A stretch of DNA of 64,000 nucleotides, taken from assembly GCF_014529535.1 (NCBI RefSeq), contig NW_023503313.1, forward strand, positions 1,880,081-1,944,080, in the 5' to 3' direction. Under the pieces are notes generated by a model that was not told the origin of the DNA, made no database searches, and saw only the letters and a program-made list of their open reading frames with translations. The position numbers and the translations under genes are program-made. This stretch comes from Bradysia coprophila (lineage: Eukaryota; Arthropoda; Insecta; Diptera; Sciaridae). How positions within the stretch are numbered: position 1 is the stretch's first letter; every line of letters begins with the position of its first letter. Shown piece after piece: positions 35,950 to 48,599 of this stretch.

Positions 35950-38900
35950 ATGACTTCAATGTTTGACCAGTACAACAAAACGCTGAAACGAGAGGAACAT
36001 CCACCCGATATCAGCAGCTATAATGAACCGAAAAATACTGGATATGTATCGGTACGGATTCGATCTGAGGAACAGCCCATTTTTTCAAAACAAAAAATGA
36101 AATTGAATCTACCGCACGATATCTTATTCATGACTGTTTGTAACAATTGGCTGGTCACATTGATGTCTCATCAAGTCATACTACGCTTGTTCCTACTGCA
36201 GCCGGACCGACAAGACGGTAAAACTTTATCAATGTAAATATTGGGAGTGTTTCGGTTTCCTAAAATTCGTTTCCCGTCACATCCACAGAGGTTTATCTGG
36301 AAAAATACCTGGCTGGCTTGAAAGTATCCAATCTGTTCTTGGATCCATTGGGAAATCATTTACTCATTTCCTTGACACCAAAATCGACTGGATTTTCTCC
36401 AGAACTTCTGTACTTGAACCGGAAGACAAACAAACCGAAGAAGATCGAAAAGTTCAAAGATCACGAGGTGACCGCCGTTGCATTCAACTATGAAAATAAG
36501 TTGGACTCAACGACCGGTTCGATATTGATTGGAACCAGCAGAGGTTTGATATTCGAAACGGAGTTCGGTGTCGATGGCGATAAGGTGCAGAATAATTGGA
36601 AACAGGTAGGATGCACATCTTCATTCACTTTTTATTACGATGTTGAAATGGATGGAAGTATAAGTTGCGACTATGTGTTCAGTTTTACATAGCAATCATA
36701 ATATTAGCATTAACTTGCCACACTCGACTTAATTGTCAAACTCTGTGCTGTCCACTTAGGTGGTCCCCCTTGAGTCAATCCTTAGAAATACAAAGTTGTT
36801 ATTCGAAATTGTATGCTGACAGCCAGACAGTTGTGCATATCGTTAACTCATAAGGACGGTTTCGAAACCTTTGACGAATTGTTAAAATGAAGGAATTGGG
36901 ACCAATTTCAGAATGAAATTTAAGAACAAAAATAACTTGACAAATCAACCGTGCATTTGAATTAAAAATTAATGAAGTAAAATACCTAGCGTAATTGTTT
37001 GGAGATTGTTATTTTGCCACAAGGGATTATGGTCCTTGCTTTCGGCTCAAGCTAAAAACCTCACTCTCGGCAAAATAAAAATCTCCAAACAAGGATCTCC
37101 CGCCAAACTTTAACTACACTAGCGTTTCAGAACAAATGTTGTACAACAAATGCTTTTAAATGGAATAAGACGGTGTAGATTCTGAACCTTAGCTTATGAG
37201 GTGGCTACGTCTATTAAAACAGTTTACTTGACATTACAGTCTTCAATGATAATTCTGCATTCAAAATTGAGTGACGAAGGATATCGAATTTTGTTCCAAT
37301 CCGCAATAAAAATTTGGGCCGTCTGTCCGTCTGTCCGTCACGTCGATATCTTGAGTAAATCAAATCCGATTTCAAAAATTTTTTTTTTCCCAGAAAGATA
37401 GTCAAAATAGTGAGGCTAAGTTCGAAGATGGGCATATTCGGGTCGGCCCTTCGTGAGTTAGGGCCACCTAAGTGATTTAAGGTCTTTTGGTGATATTTAT
37501 GGCAAAATAAACGATGGAAATGTAAATGACACGGCAAATGATAGGTATTGTCAATACCAATCGAGGAAAAAACAGTTTTTTAAAATCGGGTGAGTGGACC
37601 GTGAGTTAGGGCCTTAGAAGTGAAAAGCTACTAGGGCCCTATGTGTATTTTACATAGAACTCAAGTAAATTTCATTCGTTTTTCGTAATTTTTGTGTCAT
37701 TTGGAAGGTAATCAAAAGCCGAATAGAATTTTGTTGAAAAAAAAAATTAAATTTGGGTCCTCGGACTAAGGCCGCTACTAGGGCCCTATGTGTATTTTAC
37801 ATTGAACTCGAGTAAATTTCATTCGTTTTTCGTAATTTTTGTGTCATTTGGAAGGTAATCAAAGGCCGAATAGAATGTTGTTGACAAAAAAATTAAATTT
37901 GGGTCCTCGGACTAAGGCCGCTACTAGGGCCCTATGTGTATTTTACATAGAACTCAAGTAAATTTCATTCGTTTTTCGTAATTTTTGTGTCATTTGGAAG
38001 GTAATCAAAAGCCGAATAGAATGTTGTTGAAAAAAAATTAAATTTGGGTCCTCGGACTAAGGCCGCTACTAGGGCCCTATGTGTATTTTACATTGAACTC
38101 GAGTAAATTTCATTCGTTTTTCGTAATTTTTGTGTCATTTGGAAGGTAATCAAAGGCCGAATAGAATGTTGTTGAAAAAAAAATTAAATTTGGGTCCTCG
38201 GACTAAGGCCGCTACTAGGGCCCTATGCGTATTTTACATATAACTCGAGCAAATTTCATCCGTTTTTTCGTAATTTTTGTTTCATTTGGAAGGTAATCAA
38301 AGGCCGAATAGAATGTTGTTGAAAAAAAAATTAAATTTGGGTCCTCGGACTAAGGCCGCTACTAGGGCCCTATGCGTATTCTACATATAACTCGAGCAAA
38401 TTTCATCCGTTTTTCGTAATTTTTGTTTCATTTGGAAGGTAATCAAAGGCCGAATAGAATGTTGTTGAAAAAAAAAAAATTGGGTCCTCGGACTAAGGCC
38501 GCTACTAGGGCCCTATGTGTATTTTACATAGAACTCAAGTAAATTTCATTCGTTTTTCGTAATTTTTGTGTCATTTGGAAGGTAATCAAAAGCCGAATAG
38601 AATGTTGTTGAAAAAAAATTAAATTTGGGTCCTCGGACTAAGGCCGCTACTAGGGCCCTATGTGTATTTTACATTGAACTCGAGTAAATTTCATTCGTTT
38701 TTCGTAATTTTTGTGTCATTTGGAAGGTAATCGAACGCCGAATAGAAAGTTGTTGAAAAAAAATTAAATTTGGGTCCTTGGACTAAGGCCACTATTAGGG
38801 CCCTATGTGTATTTTACATATAACTCGAGCAAATTTCATCCGTTTTTCGTAATTTTTGTTTCATTTGGAAGGTAATCAAAGGCCGAATAGAATGTTGTTG

Positions 38901-41900
38901 AAAAAAAAATTAAATTTGGGTCCTCGGACTAAGGCCGCTACTAGGGCCCTATGTGTATTTTACATAGAACTCGAGCAAATTTCATCCGTTTTTCGTATTT
39001 TTTGTTTCATTTGGAGGGTAATCAAAGGCCGAATAGAATGTAGTTGAAAATAAAAATAAATTTGGGTCCTCGGACTAAGGCCGGTACTAGGGCCCTATGT
39101 GTATTTATATTCAATAAATTAAAATTTTAGGGCTATTTGAAATTTTTGTTTCATTTGAAAGGAACGTCGTACGGGGCTTCGTAATTGCGCTATGCGCAAT
39201 TTCTAAGATGTACACATTCCATAATAATTTTACTTTAACTACATTAACCGGCGCAATAGGTTTACGGTCAAAGTAGGGTGACAGACGCAATAGGGTCACG
39301 TACGCAATAGATATACGGGTTTGTACGGGGCTCAGTCGCAGCAAACGCTCCGACTGTTCTGATGGCTCGTTTAATTTGAGATTCCTCAGGATCATTTTGA
39401 GAATGGAGTGTGTTAACTTTTAATGAAAGTTGTTCAGAATGCTCTGTTGATTTTAAATTAATTTTAATAGCAGCAACAAACCCATCCCAAACATCCAACT
39501 GTATGTATAAATTGATGAAAAGAACTTGTTGCAAACAAACAACAAACACACGCAAGCACGCTACAAACATGTTACACACGTAACATTTTTAAGGAAAGAT
39601 TTCCGCCCTAATGTTCCACACAAACCGATAAAAATACACAACCGAACAGAAACCTGGATAAACCAAACTCTTATCACCTCCTGTAGATGGGTTCATAGAT
39701 CCCGAAAACGTTCGAGGTAAATTTTAATCGTTAAAATATTTGTTCGTCCAGTTTTTCTGTTTGGTTGTGTATTTTTATCGGTTTGTGTGGAACATTAAGG
39801 CGGAAATCTTTCCTTAAAAATGTTATTTGGGAGTTCCATAGTGCTCAAAAAAGACAAAAACTCGATTGTTACACACATGCTTAATATTGATCTATAAAAT
39901 CATGAGTGGATTTTCGAGGTATAACGTCGAAAAATTTTTCGCCTAAAATATCATTCTGAATCGACTAAAAATAATTTCCCGCTAGTGAACATGGTCTATT
40001 GATATGAATTATCGTCGAAACTTCATTTCTGCTTCCGGAAGCCTTCGCGAATAAAATAAACTACGGATATTGGCTTGGAGATTATTTTGTCTTGTGTGGT
40101 TGCAATGTTCAGTTCAAGCCGCAAACACCACGTTCGTTAAATCATCAGATCAATACTCAATTTACTTTTGTTTAGTCATACATTTTGCCAGAGTCTTCCG
40201 TTTATTTTTGTCGGTGTTTTCGATAACAGATGACTAGCCGCCTTATCTGATCTTTGGATTCATTAATTACTAATTAGTAATAACTAAACAAATAATAAAC
40301 GCTAAGGTTGGGCTCTTACAGGCACGACATCTAGATTATCGAAAAGTTTTTTATTTAACAGAGAACGTGCTAAGTCCACTTTCTTCATAAAATCTTCTAT
40401 CTGTAAAATTGAAAAGATCCAAGTTTTTACAGGGCGGAATGACGGCTGAGCCTGACCACCTTTTCTTGGCGTGTTTTTTTTAATGAATAAAAGGTTAACA
40501 TTCATCGACATGGTGTCACAAAAATAAATTGTCAACATTATATCAAGTCTTCACATTTAAAATGATAGGTGTAAGTGAGACAGTTGTATGTTATCTATGA
40601 ATATAAGAAGAGTATCCACGTTTTGATTAAAAATATGAAGAGTTTTTTTATCTATTTAAATCTAACCAAATTTGAACCTATGAAAAGTGACCAAATACTT
40701 AGAATTATTCAAAGGCCAGCACTCGCCAGGGCTAGACAGTATATGTAAGGACAACGATTCTTACTTGTTTAAGTTTCTACCTAAAAGTCAGATTTATTGT
40801 ACTATAGATATAGGGTGGATGCGCTAGATAATTGATTTGATTTTTTCACAAAGAATTCATATCAAAATTTCTAATACCTTTACAAGCTTCCGAACTATTT
40901 ACCATTATACGGAAATCGTGATGTTGATGGCTTGGTAGGTACACATATCTATTCAATTCAAAGCTCATCTTCTACGCTTAGGATAAGCAAAGATAACAAA
41001 TTGCAAATTTCACTAACGACTGCAACAATTTCCAACAGGTATTTGATGTTGGCAAAGGAGAACATTGCCCAATAACCGGTATTGAATTCCACAAAGTGCC
41101 GAAGACGACACGGTACATCATATTAGTAACCACATTGGATCGACTGTACAAATTTCAAGAGGAATTGCGAGTGGAAGAGAAATCACCGTATCTTCAGGTT
41201 AGTAATGCAAATGTGACATGAATAGATGTTATTGAAAAGATTGGGCTAGTCCGACGAAATAGGTATAGATGAATCTTGAGATTAAAATGATTTTCGGTCA
41301 ATTGACAAATTTTTATCATCCCTTTGCACTCTGTTCGTTGAGTGCTGAACATTTGCATCTTCAGTTTGTTGAGAAACGAACATTATTCCATTTGATCAAA
41401 GTTCATTTAATGAGAAAAAATCTGTTCAATTTTTATACTTAACGTTTCCCATCTAAATGAACTACTGTTACTCAATTCGTTGCATCTTCCAACGTCTTTT
41501 CGCGTGTAAATTTTTCTTAATACAGCACCGACTTGTATGTATAATGGTCATTGGCTAACGTTACGTTGAATGTTTGAGTGGACAGTCGATTTTGAGAAAT
41601 GGGTAAGTAGAGCGAAGCTACGTGATTTCATCTTTACTATCAAATGAAATGTTACGCAGGGGAACTGATTTACAGCGCGAACAGTTGGGCCGATTTAAAT
41701 TTCAGTCAATGCAGAACTGATTTTTGAATGAAATGAAATCTTTTTTTCTCTTTTATCGTCAACAGAATATATTCAACTCCTATCTGTCTGTGCCGGAGCA
41801 CATTCGCGATTTCCATGAGATTCCAAACAAATTAAAATACTCAAAGCTGCGATTCAACTATGATTCTGCCACAAAATATCCCAAATATTTCGGCTGGTTA

Positions 41901-44238
41901 ACAGATCCGGGCATTTTTTCCGGAGAAGTAAGTAAAACAGAGAATTGGTACTCAAGATCTCAATCGATTATTGACCATATCGTACAAAATTTCGCAGATT
42001 GATCCAATAGCCGAATCACATCAATTTATTATTAGCAACGAGATCATTCCCTTCCCAACAAACGCTGAAGCCAACACAGCCACTACGAGCGAATCGTATG
42101 TGGCAAAGAGGTCGTTCTATCCCATATCATTCGTACTGACGGATTTCCATGTCTTACTGCTATACACGGATCATATAACTGCTGTGTCGCTGTTGAACTA
42201 CCAAACGATATACGAGGAGTATTTTACCGAACAGTATGGACGTCTGCTAGATTTGGTAAAAGACACCGCAAACGATACCATTTATGCTTATACCAGCAAA
42301 TCCATATTCCGGTACAAAGTTCACAATGAGCAGCGGAACGTGTGGCGAATGTATTTAGACAAAAATGAATTCGAATTGGCACAAAAATATTCCCAAGACA
42401 ATCCAGCCCATTTGGACATTGTGCTGGTGAAGCAGGCAGAATTGTTTTTCCAGCAGCGTGACTACATGAAGAGTGCTGTCATTTATTCGAAGACGCAGTC
42501 GTCGTTCGAAGGAGTTTGTTTGAAATTCTTGGAGATCAACGAAAAGGAAGCCCTGATGACATTCCTGCGCAACCGGTTGGAACATTTGCCTGCTCAGGAT
42601 AAAACTCAAATTACAATGCTGGTCGTCTGGATGGTGGAATTGTATTTGACCGAAATGGCGCATAATGTGGACAATCAGAAGGTCGTTCTGCAGTTGCAGA
42701 AAGAATTCGACACGTTCATGAACTTACCCAGAGTGGAGGAGTGCAGCCGCAGTAATCGTTCGGTTATTTATGATTTGTTGGCCTCACATGGAGACAATTT
42801 CAATTTGACATCACTCACCACCGTCAACAAAGACTATGAATCGGTTGTTAACCAACATATAAATCAAGCGAATTTCTCGAAAGCACTGGCCACGCTGAGC
42901 GACCAAAATAAGCCAGAACTGTACTACAAATACTGTCCGATTTTGATGGAAGAAATTCCGAAAGAAACGACATCGGCAATTATCGCTCTCGGCAAACGTT
43001 TGGATCCTGTGAAATTGTTACCGACACTAGTTAGTATCGATGGTGATGAACATGTGGGCGAGGTGATTCGGTATTTAGAGTTCTGCATTCATTCAATGGG
43101 CTGTACCGAATTGGCGATTCACAATTTTTTGGTTAAACTATACGGTCGTGATAGACCGGACAAATTAATGAATTACTTGAAAATCCAAGGAGAAGACATC
43201 ACAATGGTACACTATGATGTCCATTACGCATTAAGGTAACATATTGCTGTTCAAACTACAAATGTTTTTTCTTCTTCAAATATTCGATGATTTCTCTTCC
43301 ACAAACCAGAGTCTGTCGGGAGCATGATGTGAAAGAAGCCTGCGTATTCTTGCAATGTCTACTGGAACAGTGGCATCCAGCTGTTGAATTGGCTCTATCA
43401 TTCAATACTTCCTTAGCCCAGTCTACCGCGTCCCGTCCGATTGAACGTGACATACGTAGAAAGCTGTGGCTGAGAATAGCTGAACATGAGATTAAAGGCA
43501 AAGATGACGTTAAGCAGGCATTGGAACTACTCAAAGACTGTGATTTGTTGCGCATTGAAGATTTGCTACCGTTTTTCTCCGACTTCGAAAAAATCGATCA
43601 TTTCAAAGAAGCGATCTGTGATGCGCTCAAGGTGAGATAGTAACGAACACAGACCCGATCCGAGTAACAATGAAACCCAATGTCTATTCCAGGAATACAA
43701 TCTCAAAATTCAAGAACAACGTAAGGACATGGAAGAATCTGCAAAGTCGGCTGAACGGGTTCGAAACGACTTCCAAATGTTCCGTAATCGATCCGTTGTG
43801 ATTGGATCCGATGAACAGTGTGCCATTTGCAGCGTTTACTTGCTTCTGAAGCCGTTCTTCGTATTTCCATGTGGCCATAAATTTCACGGCGACTGTTTGG
43901 AAACAGAATTAACGCATCACCTGAGTAAGTAAATAGTCCGCTAAGCCATGCACTGGCGTTTGTCTCCCAATATTATGTGTCAATAATTTCGAATTTCAAA
44001 TAAAGGTCCTGAGGAAGCACGGAAACTGGCGTTGTTGAAGCAACAATTGGCCGGTACACAAGCACAGTTGGATACGGCCAGTTTGAACGGAACGAAAATG
44101 TCCAGTAGGGATCAGTTAAAAGCAGAGATCGAGACAATACTGGGCTCAGATTGTTTGTTCTGCGGTGAAATTATGGTAAACAGTATTGATCAGCCGTTTA
44201 TCAACGATTGGGAGAAAGTAAACAGTGACTGGCAATAG
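35950..44238 (+). CDS. dor: VPS18 / deep orange, HOPS-CORVET tethering subunit
   Basis: Eight exons, 35950-36217, 36289-36605, 41039-41197, 41766-41927, 41998-43235, 43310-43631, 43693-43924 and 44006-44238, give 976 aa with consistent phases. That is near the roughly 1000 aa of fly Dor. Residues 1 to about 370 form the Pep3/Vps18 beta-propeller region (LFLDPLGNHLLISL, YFGWLTDPGIFSGEIDP). A long alpha-solenoid with clathrin-repeat character follows, then a short coiled coil (about 823-855). The C-terminal RING has ligands C865, C868, C882, H884, H887 and C890, and the pair C949/C952 (CLFC). In known biology this core subunit drives endosome-lysosome and autophagosome fusion. The start MTSMFDQYN is the first Met of the open frame. 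Intron 2 is 4.4 kb and full of repeats, while the others are short or moderate. Confidence 0.95.
36991..37095. mobile_element. Short MITE, copy 2, in VPS18 intron 2
   Basis: Begins GTAATTGTTTGGAGATTGTT and ends in the inverted AAAATCTCCAAACAAGGA. It is the opposite-orientation relative of 23682-23782, sharing AGGGATTAT and the CTCTCGGCAAAATAAAAATC end. Confidence 0.6.
37629..39110. repeat. Intronic minisatellite, ~145-bp unit, about ten copies
   Basis: CTACTAGGGCCCTATG recurs at about 37629, 37775, 37921, 38066, 38212, 38359, 38502, 38647, 38792 and 38938, with a last diverged unit at about 39084. Steps are 143-147 bp. The unit includes GGGTCCTCGGACTAAGGCCG and TCATTTGGAAGGTAATCAAA. Sequence variants form classes (ACATAGAACTCAAG, ACATTGAACTCGAG, ACATATAACTCGAGC) that alternate or cluster, pointing to multi-unit duplication. 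It lies in VPS18 intron 2. Just upstream, at 37318-37342, is a short CCGTCTGTCCGTCTGTCCGT run. Confidence 0.9.
39581..39825. mobile_element. Hairpin MITE in VPS18 intron 2
   Basis: TAACATTTTTAAGGAAAGAT at the left matches CTTTCCTTAAAAATGTTA at the right. The arms also share CGCCCTAATGTTCCACACAA and TATTTTTATCGGTTTGTGTG. Arms are about 75 bp around a central spacer of about 85 bp. There is no ORF. Confidence 0.75.
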
Positions 44239-45160
44239 CTCCATTCGAGCGTTAATTTTGTATTTATTATTATTGTATTCAGCTAGAAACTGTACATGGC
44301 TACGATAGCAATGTGTCGTTTTATTTCATTATACGTAACATCTATTTAACAGAATTTACTTGCTTGTTTCACTAACTGGACTATGGTACAATTTTAAGAC
44401 CCTTTGATTACGGAGGAACTTTCTCTGGGTCTGCACTAGAGTCTGTAAGTTGTTCGAGTACCATATTTGATCCTGACTATTGTAAGATATACTTTGGCGG
44501 AGTCGATCCAATGCCTACATGTATTAGTGTAGAATCGTACGAATTATGAATTTTATACAAATTGATGATGGAGACACATTTTATCGTACAAAATATCAGT
44601 CTAGGTATGATTAGTCTAAGTCCATTAGCATCTGTGCGTGGACAAAGAAAAACTATAAAATTGGTCGATTCACAGGCGGAAGACATAGATTGGCATGTTG
44701 AAGGCGTTTTGCGTAATTCGTTCTGAATTCCTAATATTCAAAATTACTGGCTACGAGTCGAGTTATTCGTATACCTATTATGTTGCGCATTAGATGCGTA
44801 AAAAGAGCTTTATAGCCACAACGAGGCTTCCAAAATTACCAATATCAGAAAACGAAGTCTAGCAAGGGATTGATCCATTCAATTGAATTACCCACAAGGT
44901 CATGAATCAGAAATTTAAATAACTGAATACAGAAATGTCACATGAGAATGTCTTTGGCTGTGTATCCATTGGCTGTGTATGTTGATAGCGGATGAGCTCT
45001 GGCTCCTGTACTGGTTTCTTGATTAGTTAACCTTACAGCTCGACGAATAAAGTATAACATTTTCTATCAAACACTAAAAACGATACTTTACGCAACTCGA
45101 GATAATAATGTTCGAAAACGCCGAACTTAAGATCCCTCTGTTGCATAAAACGTTGTATGG

Positions 45161-45271
45161 ATCTCGGTGCGAAGTACTTGATTAGGCTCACAATGTGTAT
45201 TATGACACACGGCCTGCGGCCTCGTGCCATAATTACACATCTAGAGCCTAATAAAGTACTTCGCACTCGAT
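45161..45271. repeat. 111-bp palindrome
   Basis: ATCTCGGTGCGAAGTACTT at the left is matched by AAGTACTTCGCACTCGAT at the right. The inner part is also symmetric, with the centre GCCTGCGGCCTCG. Small palindromes with a CCTCGG-type centre also occur inside the giant palindrome (near 21085). Confidence 0.65.
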
Positions 45272-45780
45272 GTCATAAATAACTATTAAACAAAAGTAGT
45301 AACAGATGGCATCGTTATACACTAACCGTTCATCGAATATTAAAACGATATAGCGGGGAATACATGAAGCCGCGTTTTAGGCATAAATGTTAAAACGTAG
45401 CATTCAGTACCGTACTGGCTCGAAAAAGCCCATTGGGGGCTCCATGCAACTCAATTTAAAAAGGCCCACAAACTAAAAATTCTCATACAAAAATCCAAAA
45501 GGCCCATCGGGAAATCCTCGAATTCACCATATGGCCAGTCCGGGCCTGGTAGCATTTCGTTGATTACAAACGCACTTCGCAGCAGCCAATATTGAAGTCT
45601 GTGGTATTGTTGCTCACAGGAAAATGCTGTTTGGAAACTTAAGTTCAAATGTAATAGATTTTGTAATGTTGCCCACGATATGTTTTTAAGATTAGATCAC
45701 GACCGAAAGAAAAAATCATCAAAAGTAGTCAATCTAGTAGTTATGTTAACTGCCAGGTTTTCATAAGAGCAAACTACCAG

Positions 45781-46190
45781 CATTAAGAGGTTCCGAGTGT
45801 ACGGTGAAATTGTAGCATACATTTCTGCGTTTCGAAATTTTTGATCGCTGATATCTTTTTACGAGAGCCCTTTTTGAAAAATGTACGACCACATTTTCGA
45901 GTAAAAATATGTCAGTTTTGAATAAAAAATAAAATTGTCTGTGAAAGTTTCATGTGCTTTGAGAAAACTGTACCAATGCCCCAAATTTGCATCAAAGGTA
46001 CACTTTTCTTAAAGCACATGGAACTTTCACAGACAATTTTATTTTTTATTCAAAACTGACATATTTTTACTCGAAAATGTGGTCGTACATTTTTCAAAAA
46101 GGGCTCTCGTAAAAAGATATCAGCGATCAAAAATTTCGAAACGCAGAAATGTAGGCTACAATTTCAGCGTACGCTCGGAAGCTCTTAATG
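45781..46190. mobile_element. 410-bp hairpin MITE, arms of about 190 bp
   Basis: CATTAAGAGGTTCCGAGTGT is matched by the inverted right end CGCTCGGAAGCTCTTAATG. The arms are almost identical inward through TTTCGAAATTTTTGATCGCT and AAAATTGTCTGTGAAAGTT, to a loop of about 35 bp. Such high arm identity implies recent origin or active correction. No clear target duplication was found. Confidence 0.8.
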
Positions 46191-48599
46191 CCTCAATATC
46201 TATGTTATTCTATGTGTAGAGTATCTTTACTCATTGTCAAAATGTCAACATCGGTAGTTAGGATCATATTTAGATCAATTTTGCACATAGAATCAAAATT
46301 TATTATCAGCACATACAATCTATGAAACGTTGGATCTTTAATAAATTTCATCAGCCAAATCTCTATAATGCTTTTTAGCCGTTAAATCGAATCATTTCAG
46401 ATGAGTGAACTGAATGCGGATTAATTTGGAGAAATCAGTACACAAGCTAGAGTATTACATTTGTAAATGGTTATAGTTACGTACCTTTCAATCTGATTTC
46501 ATTTGCAAAATTATGTTAATATTGTAGCAGTTATCAGTCATCATAAGATTATGGGGCACTCATATCTATCATCTAATGTTACAAATAGTATTGGGATAAA
46601 AATTGCTTGCGAATTCAGAATTTAGAAACTTCAACAAATAGTTCAGATGATCTTTTTGCTATAGGCGAATGAAATTGATGTTTTACTGATACCGTGCATT
46701 GTACGAACAACGTAACGATAAAGATGCTGAAGAGACTGACTGTGACTAATCATCGATTCGTTTGAAGATAACAAAATAAATGCAAATCATTTTTGAAAAC
46801 GAATATCACTATGAAAGGGACGATGATCTTGTGTGATTTGTAGAGTAATGTTGAATTGTAGGGTAGCTGACATGTAATTTAGGAACGGAGATCTTGTAAC
46901 GGTAGATAATAATTACTGAATCTGTAAACTTATTTCTTTAAAGTATTTGATGCAAAATCTTTTACTTCATTTATGCTCTCGTTAACGGATGGCTATCTCA
47001 ATAACAATGTTTCTTTATATACGTATTCGCTTGCTTCCAGTAAATTATATTTCCTCGTGCAAATGATCACAATTCATAAAATTCATCAAATTTCTAACAA
47101 ATTTTTCATTAATTCTCCTCAAAAATGTTTGTTTTCGCACATTTCTCTTTGTTATTTAGTATAATTAATCTGCAAAAATTCATTGAAATTCATTTAGAAA
47201 TACATTCAGAGCTACTCTTCATATATAGCAAGTAGGTTTTGAAATTGTTTGAACTTGACCATTGCTATGGTGCATTGAAATCATTAAGAAGGTGAAGTAA
47301 ATTGAAGGTAGAGACTTCGTCCGGTAACACTGAATTCCGTGGGGTTATAGCAGTAACTTTCGAAAGACACATTCCATGACTTCACATGAACTTCAGATCA
47401 CATTGTCCTCAGTTTATGTGGAACGCTAAAGTTGCCATCAGTGATCTCTGGAACGAAAATCGTGATTTTATTTTTTTCTTGTTTGAAATCAAAAAAGTTT
47501 TCGTCTCCTACACTTTCCAACGTAAATAATATTCAAGGAGTAAGATCGTAGCTATCAATTAAATTGTCAACGCTCGCCCAATCGTCCCATAAATTCCTAT
47601 TGGCTATTTTATTTTAACACATGCACTTTTGATATTTTAATCATCACAGTCATCAACTGGACTGTACTAGATTTTAGAGCTTTGTTCGACCGCCTTTCTT
47701 TCTAAACCTTCCCAAGAATTTCCTTTTTTATTGTCCCAAACAACCTATTGTAAAGGCAGAGAAAGGATAAATTCGACATGCTTTAAAGCATGAATTCTGT
47801 TTTAGGAGTTGTCGTGGTTTGTAAATGATTTTTAACAAATGAGAATCTAGATTTTTTAATGTTTTATTTTTGGTGCGATCGCATGCCTAACCAAAATTCA
47901 GAAAATAAAAATCTAGACGTTTATTTGTTCAACGAAATTGTTGTGGACCAATTACAATAACTCCCAAATTAGAAAACATGTCGAATTTCTCTACCCCTAT
48001 AATACTCCGTTTGTTGAACCATTTGTTTCATCGAGTGTTCAGTAAGTCGACGTTACAGCTATGTTTTTAAGTTTTCCTAAACGCATTTTTTGCAAAAACA
48101 GTTAGTTGACCCCAGACACCCTTTTGCGAATAACGTTTTTGCTTGGGCAACTGTTAAAGGCTGTCCTTTGCAATGACAAATTTCAAAATCATAAGCTTTC
48201 TGGTGCATCATCTGAATCTTAGTGGCTACAAATCTATTTTAAAGTTTCTCCAAATAAATTGCAATGTGATGCAGCAGCCGATAACTTATTAAAAACATGA
48301 AAGCTCCCATAGTATAAGAGGAATAAGACTAGCCTTTACTAGATCTTGTTGAAGGAGGCATTTACATAAATTCAAAGTAATCATATTAGGCCATGTAATA
48401 ACAAATTGTTTCTTGTTTCATTCGTTCTGAGGATTAGGACAAATAAAGAAGTCATTTTTACGTTATTATTTTATTCATACGCTCTGGTAGGTCTGGTCAT
48501 GGAAACAAATCGTAACTTTTTTAAATTGTTCAAGAACGAAGGTGTTGGTATCCTACATCATCGCAATTTTCTGCTGAATACGTTTTCCCAAATGTTATA

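Larger units (their letters stand above)
44239..48599. other. Gene-free intergenic DNA with hairpin elements
   Basis: Contains the VPS18 3' UTR at its left and two hairpin elements (45161-45271 and 45781-46190). Otherwise it is AT-rich sequence without a supportable gene. Short frames such as 46973-47164 and 48406-48621 have no domain or splice support. Confidence 0.45.
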
